Origin: Dactylonectria macrodidyma
Lineage: Eukaryota > Ascomycota > Sordariomycetes > Hypocreales > Nectriaceae
Direction: 5' to 3'
Length of the DNA stretch: 64,000 bases
Assembly (NCBI GenBank): GCA_020744425.1
Contig: JAGMUV010000006.1
Span: 2,480,001-2,544,000, forward strand
Shown: positions 58,797 through 64,000 of the stretch, piece by piece
Position numbering within the stretch: the first letter of the stretch is position 1
Layout of the letters: each line of letters opens with the position of its first letter
Translations under genes and position numbers: made by a program
The notes under the pieces: model-generated
The model's database searches: none
What the model was told of the DNA's origin: nothing
What the model saw: the letters and a program-made list of their open reading frames with translations, nothing else

Positions 58797-58959
58797 TCGC
58801 TGCACGCCCAATGTCTGCCTCATGTCCAGCGCGCATCACGAGAACGAAAATGCCGCAACCGCTGTCCCAGTGAGCTCGCCTTACAGCACTCGGACAGCCG
58901 CAGCTGTCACGAGCTTTTGTCGTGTGAGGCACCTGATTGGGTGTGTGTATGTTCTTGAT

Positions 58960-59080
58960 TGTGTCAAGTCCCCGCTCTGAGTCCCTGTACACCCTTTATG
59001 CTAAAATAGCTAGAAGGATATTGCTATAGCAGGCACACGCCATATACACGCCCTGCTACCCAAATACACATCGTGACACA
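58960..59080 (-). repeat. 3' long terminal repeat (121 bp)
   Basis: Starts TGTGTCA (59080) directly after the purine run GGGGG and ends TGACACA (58960). The ends form a perfect 7-bp inverted repeat with canonical TG...CA termini. A TATA-like TATTTTAGCATAAAG lies inside. It is short for a copia LTR. The definition rests on the terminal inverted repeat and polypurine position, because the 5' copy cannot be compared. Confidence 0.8.
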
Positions 59081-59092
59081 CCCCCTTAGCCG
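59081..59092 (-). other. Polypurine tract
   Basis: AAGGGGG immediately upstream of the LTR TG on the element's sense strand, in the position from which plus-strand DNA synthesis is primed. It is short, interrupted by T/C further upstream. Confidence 0.6.
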
Positions 59093-59113
59093 AGGCCATT
59101 TCCAAGGACTTGG

Positions 59114-62100
59114 CTACCCTATAAGTTGTCTTTTGGGTCTCTGCCCTCCTGGATATCCGAGTCTTGCCTCCTTATCAGGGCTGTTGCCTTCCTTCTGGCT
59201 GCGTGTTTTCGCAATCTGGTCCTTCATAGCTTCCATTCGCTGTTCCAGGGCAATCTGGCGTGAAATGTCCTCCATTTGAAGCATCTTAATGAATGTTGCA
59301 TGCCGTTGCTTGGGCAGGGCCTTTGTCATCCCGTCTGCAATCATCTTCGATGTTGGGACCCAGCCGAACTCGACTCTCTTCTCCCTGTATTCTTGTCGTA
59401 ACCAGTGTCGATGAATATCCACATGCCGAAGCTTCGTAGTCAACTTGGCTGATTCCTCAGTCATGAGCCTGATTGTCTGGGCATTATCGCATTCAATATG
59501 CAATGGTCCGTCAATCTGAACTTCCAGCTCCTTAAGAATCCTGCTTGCGAAGATAGCTTCCTTAGCTGTCTGAGATAAAGCGAGCAATTCAGCTTCAGTA
59601 CTTGACGTAGTGACCGTAGACTGTTTTGTTGCTTTCCAGGCAATTGGTCCTCCAAACAGCATCATCACATAGCCTTGCGAGCTCTTCCTGTCTATTGTAT
59701 TGTCTGCATAGGAAGCATCGCTTGCACATAGGAAGCTCTTGAGGAATCTTGTTCCTCCCAGCCTGATTCCCAGTGAACGTGTTCCATACAAATACTGCAA
59801 GACTCGGTCTGCGGCCTTGTGGTGTGTGTGGTCTGGATTCTGATTGAACCTAGCTAGCCTTGCGGCTGCGAATGCAACATCGGGTCGTGTTGAGATTGAT
59901 GCGAACAATATCGATCCGACTTTCTTCAAATATTTCTCGATCGAACGCCAGTCGGCTTGGCAGGTTGCTGGTAACAATTCTTCCTCTGTCATCGGAGTCT
60001 CGGGAACCTTGGTCTCTAGGTCGATATCATACTGGTAAGCAATCTTATCGATATATGCATCTTGAGTCAGCCAGATAGATCGCTTGGCTCTGTTTCGTAT
60101 GATGTGAATTCCAAGAAACCACTTCGGTTCTCCCAGCACGGTCATATTATAAGTCTGCTGTAGGCCTTCCATAGCCTTCTTTGCCCTGTCTGCCTTCTCC
60201 TTTTGATATGCCCAGATAAGATCGTCAACAAAGAAGAAGACAATCACTCCATCTTTAAGCATCACACAGGGTTCGTCAGGAACAGTCCTGAAGCCGAGGT
60301 CTCGGAGGGTTCGTGTCAGATCTTGTTGCCATAAGAACGGAGACCTCCGTAGTCCGTAGAGCGCCTTCTGGAGCTTTAGAACTCTGCCGTATTTTTGGAA
60401 TCCTGGTGGCATTCTCATGAATACCAGCTCATCTAGCTCGCAGTGTACGAAAGCATTTACAGCATCCATCTGCACGAGCTCCAGATCGTATTCTGCTGCA
60501 ATTGCCATAAGCGCCCTGAAAGACATGCTTGCAAGCGTTGTTGCTCGAGTCGGCAGATCTCCCCTAGCCTGTTGATTGCCGCAGACAACAAGACGGGCTT
60601 TGCACTTAACCAGGTATCCATGCTTGTCTGTTTTGTAAGTAAATACCCACATACAGCTTAGCACCTGTTGTCCTTTTGCCTGACGCCATGGCACTTCAAC
60701 GAACGACTTCATCTGTTGGTGAGATGCCATATGTTCTTCTTGTGCTTTGCGGAACTGTTCTTTAAACGGGTGGCTGTCGAGATCCCTGAGAGTCTTCGGC
60801 TCCTCTGGTAAGTTTCGCTTATGTATCTTCTCCGGCTTGAACTTCATTCCAGCGACGAAACTCCCATGATAAGCTGTCTCGATTGGAACTGGGACAAAGT
60901 CTTCCAAGCAGCTTTCCACGACTGCAATTAGCGGAATATCTGCTCTCACCCCCTCAGCTCCAGCGACTGGTAAGAAGACTGAAAGCGCTGCATCTTGCTC
61001 TTGGTCTGGTTCAGTTGGTGGAGGTGTACATAATGCTTCCTCCAAAGCTCTTGCTAGTTCGTAGTCTTCTTTGTCCGCTTGGTCGTCCTGATATTCGTCT
61101 GGATCATTTTCTGGATCATTTTCTGGAACCATTTCTTCCCCGTCGTCACCCTGGTCTTCTTCATGGTTGCCAGATTCAAAGACTGGCTCGTCTTCTTCAA
61201 GTACAGCTTGGTTGTTCAGCTGGCTTGGCGGAATAGCGACCTTCTCGACCAGGTCATCAACGCTATCAATGAGTTCCTTTTCCGTACATTTGCCGTCAAA
61301 GAATGTGTCTTCGTCAAAGATAACGTCTCGAGTTGATATGACTTTTCCTTTATGCGGGACCCAAACACGAAAGATGTTTGTCGAGTCATAGCCAACAAGA
61401 TAGCCGATGTGCGCTCTTGGGTCAAGCTTGCGGAGCTTCTTTCGTTTGAGTTGCGCTCGTGATGTCATGGCGTAGGCCCTGCAGCCATATGCCTTTAAGT
61501 GCGATAGGTATGGCTGTCTTGAGTAGAACAACTCATAAGGGGTCTTCCACTCATTCGACTCTCGTGGCGTTCTGTTCTTCAGGTACACGGCTGCGCTGAT
61601 TATTTCTCTCCAAAGATCATGCGGTATGTTGGCTGTGATTCTCATCACTCGGCTCTTCTCAATTACCGCACCCCCTGAGCGCTCAGCTCCTCCGTTCTGA
61701 GCTTGCGTATTTGGCGCTGATGGTTTCCCAATGATGCCTCTCCACATCATCCAGTATTTAAACTTCTTAGTGAAGAGCTCATTGTCTGAGCGAACCGCTT
61801 TAACCAGATAGCCATAGTGGATCTTCATCCAGTGATAGAAGTGTCTCACTATCTTGCCGCTCTCTCGTCTGTCATACGTCTTGGTATAATACGGAAAGAC
61901 CATACCAGACCAGGCGTCTGTGATAAACATGGCTCGAATAAAGCCCTTCGCATCTTCATCGATGTCGGTCCAGTCAATCCAAATTTCGTAACATGGCTTG
62001 TCTTTTTCTCGGTCTGGTGGACGTCGAGATATCTGCCGATGTATCTTCCCTTGGCTGCAGCCTGGACACTGCGTTGTCTTTGGTCCACGGAGTCGTATCC

Positions 62101-62722
62101 CTAGGGAATTCTTTCCTAAGTGATGCAACACTAACGGACTTGGATGTCCCATTCGAAGATGCCATAGGGATCCAATCGCTACTGCTGGTGCCCTTGGATG
62201 TCGCGATGTTCTTCGCCTGTATTGCGTGCTAAAGATAGCATCCTCAACGTCGCGCGAAATCTCTCGATACTGCAGTACGAATTGATTATGCATCTGGTGG
62301 ACGATGCATATGGTTGAGCCGTCCCTTCGGATCAGGAGGTTGTTGATAGTGTCCCAGAAGATTCCATTCTCTCGAAGCAATTGAAAGGATACTAGGTTCG
62401 TGCTGAAATCGGTACAATAGGTTGCGTTCCGTAGGCGCAAAATTCCAACTTTCCCTTCTGGAAGTATGACCTCTAGGTCAACTCTTCCAAAACCTAGGAT
62501 TGGAACTTCTGATGCTCCTGCAATAACTGCCTCTCCGTCTGCTGCCTTACGGAAGGTCTTAAACCTAGTCAGATCGTTAAAAATATGCAACGTTGTACCA
62601 GAATCCAAGATCGTTGATAAACGTAGCGGATACACAGTAGTTGCAGAGGTAAAGGCTGATCGTAGGTGCGCTGTGTTCGCCGCTCCTATGATCTTCACTC
62701 TGGCCTTTCTCTCCTGTAATTG
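59114..62722 (-). CDS. pol: Copia Pol polyprotein (protease-integrase-RT-RNase H)
   Basis: 1202 residues read in the frame of gag after its UGA stop; there is no ATG at the beginning, only a GTG at 62698. Domains in order: aspartic protease (LDSGTTLHIFND, about residue 40); integrase zinc-binding HHCC (HLRMGH...CPGCSQGK) and DDE core (EIWIDWTD, VRSDNE, NGGAERSGG); reverse transcriptase (VQMDAVNAFVHCELDE, PPGFQKYGRVLKLQKALYGL, catalytic FVDD in FFFVDDLIWAY in place of the usual YVDD); RNase H (CASDASYAD, SSTEAELLALS, KLRHVDIHRHW). All catalytic residues appear to be present. Stop TAG at 59114-59116. It is probably expressed as a Gag-Pol fusion by readthrough, since it has no start of its own. 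Role: replication and integration of the element. Confidence 0.93.
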   Translation of the reverse strand, partial: QLQERKARVKIIGAANTAHLRSAFTSATTVYPLRLSTILDSGTTLHIFNDLTRFKTFRKAADGEAVIAGASEVPILGFGRVDLEVILPEGKVGILRLRNATYCTDFSTNLVSFQLLRENGIFWDTINNLLIRRDGSTICIVHQMHNQFVLQYREISRDVEDAIFSTQYRRRTSRHPRAPAVAIGSLWHLRMGHPSPLVLHHLGKNSLGIRLRGPKTTQCPGCSQGKIHRQISRRPPDREKDKPCYEIWIDWTDIDEDAKGFIRAMFITDAWSGMVFPYYTKTYDRRESGKIVRHFYHWMKIHYGYLVKAVRSDNELFTKKFKYWMMWRGIIGKPSAPNTQAQNGGAERSGGAVIEKSRVMRITANIPHDLWREIISAAVYLKNRTPRESNEWKTPYELFYSRQPYLSHLKAYGCRAYAMTSRAQLKRKKLRKLDPRAHIGYLVGYDSTNIFRVWVPHKGKVISTRDVIFDEDTFFDGKCTEKELIDSVDDLVEKVAIPPSQLNNQAVLEEDEPVFESGNHEEDQGDDGEEMVPENDPENDPDEYQDDQADKEDYELARALEEALCTPPPTEPDQEQDAALSVFLPVAGAEGVRADIPLIAVVESCLEDFVPVPIETAYHGSFVAGMKFKPEKIHKRNLPEEPKTLRDLDSHPFKEQFRKAQEEHMASHQQMKSFVEVPWRQAKGQQVLSCMWVFTYKTDKHGYLVKCKARLVVCGNQQARGDLPTRATTLASMSFRALMAIAAEYDLELVQMDAVNAFVHCELDELVFMRMPPGFQKYGRVLKLQKALYGLRRSPFLWQQDLTRTLRDLGFRTVPDEPCVMLKDGVIVFFFVDDLIWAYQKEKADRAKKAMEGLQQTYNMTVLGEPKWFLGIHIIRNRAKRSIWLTQDAYIDKIAYQYDIDLETKVPETPMTEEELLPATCQADWRSIEKYLKKVGSILFASISTRPDVAFAAARLARFNQNPDHTHHKAADRVLQYLYGTRSLGIRLGGTRFLKSFLCASDASYADNTIDRKSSQGYVMMLFGGPIAWKATKQSTVTTSSTEAELLALSQTAKEAIFASRILKELEVQIDGPLHIECDNAQTIRLMTEESAKLTTKLRHVDIHRHWLRQEYREKRVEFGWVPTSKMIADGMTKALPKQRHATFIKMLQMEDISRQIALEQRMEAMKDQIAKTRSQKEGNSPDKEARLGYPGGQRPKRQLIG

Positions 62723-62725
62723 TCA
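62714..62725 (-). promoter_or_regulatory. Candidate stop-codon readthrough signal between gag and pol
   Basis: The gag stop and following codons read UGA CAA UUA CAG, and pol continues in the same frame. Stop followed by CAA-UUA is the type I (CAR-YYA) context known from tobamoviruses and matches the yeast readthrough consensus CAR-NBA. Readthrough itself is inferred, not observed. Confidence 0.7.
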
Positions 62726-63946
62726 GTTCCCTTTCTGTTCTCGTAAAGCATCAACCCTTCTCTGCAGCTCGTGGTCGTCCTCCAGCGCCTTCTTAGCCCT
62801 TCGCATACGACGATCGTTGCGAGGCATGCCCTCCGGTCTCTTATCTTCGAACACACACCAGCAGTCAGATAGGTCATGCCCTCTCATACCGCAGGCTGGG
62901 CACGTAAGTGCTGGCCTCTTTCCAGAGCGTCCTCCGGAGCCAGACTTCGTCCTCTTCCCACCCTTTGGCGTGGATGCCTCCTCACTGTGGTCACTCTCCT
63001 CGTTGCCTCCCTCTGTGTGGAACGCCCCGCCCCTCACGGTGTTACCACTCGTGGGCCTCTTGCGGGATGCCCATTCACGCATTGTCGAGGCAACCTCTTG
63101 AGGTGTCCAAACCTTTGAGCCATTGGGAGCAGGTCGCTGTACGCCCGATGCAATCAGGTCAATACCTCCTGGTCTAGATTGGGAATCTGATTCTAAGGTT
63201 TCACTCCCACTGCTTGTGTGGAGTCGTCGCTGCTCAGCCGCTTCTGCTTGGGCAGTCTGGTGGGCGAGCGCATCTTGGAGGCGTCTTCTCTGAAGAACTG
63301 CTTCGGCATCTAGAATCTTGGCCCCCTCCGTGAAAGCTGTTGCATAGCTTTGATGGATTGGTTCAATTAGGTCAGCGAACTCTCGAAGCCATTGACCGGT
63401 CTCAGTCTCTGCTAGGTGATACTTCTTTGCCTTGATCATCATCGATTCCCACGATTCAAGCCATTGTGGGAAGGCTTTCTGATTCTTAAAGCCTTTCATC
63501 ACGGCAATATATTCGTCTTTCACCTTAGCCATCATGAAGCCTTCTGATGGAGCAGCAGAGCTCTTGAGCAGCTGCATCCACTCTCGCAGTGTGTCTTTTC
63601 TGTCGAGCGGTTGCCTGAACTTTGTCGAAACTGTCTCCAGGATAGTATCGTATACCGTATTGATCTCTGTCTCCTGCTTTCCGAAGTCCCGCTTCCTGAC
63701 TTCCCATTGCCTAAACACAGCATCATACGCTCGCTGCTGCGACGGTGATAGCTGGGTATAGTCTGTAGCAGTAGTGTTAAAGTCGCTATACTGAGGCTCT
63801 CTTGGTTCTTGCAAGAGTTCCCCAATAGGGTGATCAGGGTGCATGTAAGACCATATCTTCCTTGGAGTCTTGGCTGACAGGGACTGAATCCACGCATCCC
63901 ATTTTTCCTTCCCAGTCAAGATCACTCTCTGGTCTTTTGACGTCAT
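62723..63946 (-). CDS. gag: Copia Gag-like capsid protein with zinc knuckle
   Basis: 407 residues from ATG at 63946 (MTSKDQRVILTGKEKWDAW) to UGA at 62725-62723. The N-terminal two-thirds is helical with a UBN2/copia-gag character (WDAWIQSLSA, LREWMQLL, KVKDEYIAVMKGF). A basic linker then leads to a single CCHC zinc knuckle, CPACGMRGHDLSDC (Cx2Cx4Hx4C), which binds RNA. It ends with a charged helix just before the stop. Role: forms the virus-like particle and packages element RNA. The stop context is described separately. A plus-strand ORF across this gene is a shadow. Confidence 0.9.
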   Translation of the reverse strand: MTSKDQRVILTGKEKWDAWIQSLSAKTPRKIWSYMHPDHPIGELLQEPREPQYSDFNTTATDYTQLSPSQQRAYDAVFRQWEVRKRDFGKQETEINTVYDTILETVSTKFRQPLDRKDTLREWMQLLKSSAAPSEGFMMAKVKDEYIAVMKGFKNQKAFPQWLESWESMMIKAKKYHLAETETGQWLREFADLIEPIHQSYATAFTEGAKILDAEAVLQRRRLQDALAHQTAQAEAAEQRRLHTSSGSETLESDSQSRPGGIDLIASGVQRPAPNGSKVWTPQEVASTMREWASRKRPTSGNTVRGGAFHTEGGNEESDHSEEASTPKGGKRTKSGSGGRSGKRPALTCPACGMRGHDLSDCWCVFEDKRPEGMPRNDRRMRRAKKALEDDHELQRRVDALREQKGN

Positions 63947-64000
63947 ATTCGGATCGGCCGGAACGGACGGTATCGATCGATTTTGACCGCGTCACGACGT

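Larger units (their letters stand above)
53336..58959. other. Gene-poor region of about 5.6 kb next to the retrotransposon
   Basis: No gene could be supported on either strand. The longest ORFs (up to about 200 codons) lack motifs. It contains a CAGTGCC-type repeat (58.56-58.67 kb) and a CT microsatellite (58.76 kb). A tRNA-like box-B sequence at 55.12 kb does not fold into a credible tRNA. Confidence 0.45.
58960..64000 (-). mobile_element. Ty1/copia LTR retrotransposon (5' LTR outside window)
   Basis: On the minus strand the order is leader (64000-63947), gag (63946-62723), pol (62722-59114, in the same frame after one UGA), polypurine tract (59081-59085 plus flank) and 3' LTR (59080-58960). 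Pol has protease, integrase, reverse transcriptase and RNase H in that order, which defines the copia superfamily. Both ORFs are free of frameshifts, so the copy is probably young. A candidate 5-bp target-site duplication next to the 3' LTR is TTGAT (58955-58959, plus strand). Its partner, and the 5' LTR, must lie beyond base 64000. Confidence 0.95.

Noticed and set aside
62466..63101. Plus-strand ORF antisense to gag/pol
   Set aside because: Shadow of the retrotransposon coding strand; no independent motif.

Overview
The window is nuclear DNA from a filamentous ascomycete, most likely a hypocrealean Sordariomycete. This is inferred from short GT-AG introns of about 42-100 bp with CTAAC-type branch points, two Zn2Cys6 transcription factors, long disordered regulatory proteins, a gene-sparse layout and a Ty1/copia retrotransposon. 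No bacterial, organellar or CRISPR features were seen. The species is not determined.

Layout. Bases 1-3785 (minus) hold the 5' part of a very long, repeat-rich, single-span membrane protein that runs off the left edge. Next come an alpha/beta-hydrolase esterase (4581-5621, minus, with no usable ATG), a Cys-rich single-pass cell-surface protein (6442-8116, minus), and about 4.2 kb with no recognisable gene. A Zn2Cys6 regulator (12359-14556) has its zinc cluster assembled from two micro-exons, and a second Zn2Cys6 regulator follows (16829-19775). A mitochondrial lipoate-protein ligase (20325-21535) precedes about 8.4 kb of gene-poor DNA.

From 29978 to 53335 is a dense housekeeping block: a CaMKK/Snf1-activating-type kinase (plus), ALG2 (minus), ARO2 chorismate synthase (minus, with frame lesions), an enoyl-CoA hydratase/isomerase (plus), a TBC Rab-GAP (minus), the Cdc11/Nud1-type LRR scaffold of the septation initiation network (minus) and a conserved disordered protein (plus). 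These genes cover unrelated core functions: kinase signalling, N-glycosylation, aromatic amino acids, fatty-acid metabolism, vesicle traffic and mitotic exit. They do not form a biosynthetic cluster.

The right end (58960 to beyond 64000, minus) is a Ty1/copia element with intact gag and pol in the same frame, separated by one UGA stop. The stop is followed by CAA-UUA, a classic readthrough context. A 121-bp 3' LTR with perfect 7-bp terminal inverted repeats is visible; the 5' LTR lies outside the window.

Main points for a second look: the UGA-CAA-UUA gag/pol junction, the lesion cluster in ARO2, the esterase that lacks an ATG, the micro-exons in the first transcription factor, the uninterrupted 1261-codon repeat gene at the left edge, and a degenerate inverted-repeat structure near 9.8-10.2 kb.
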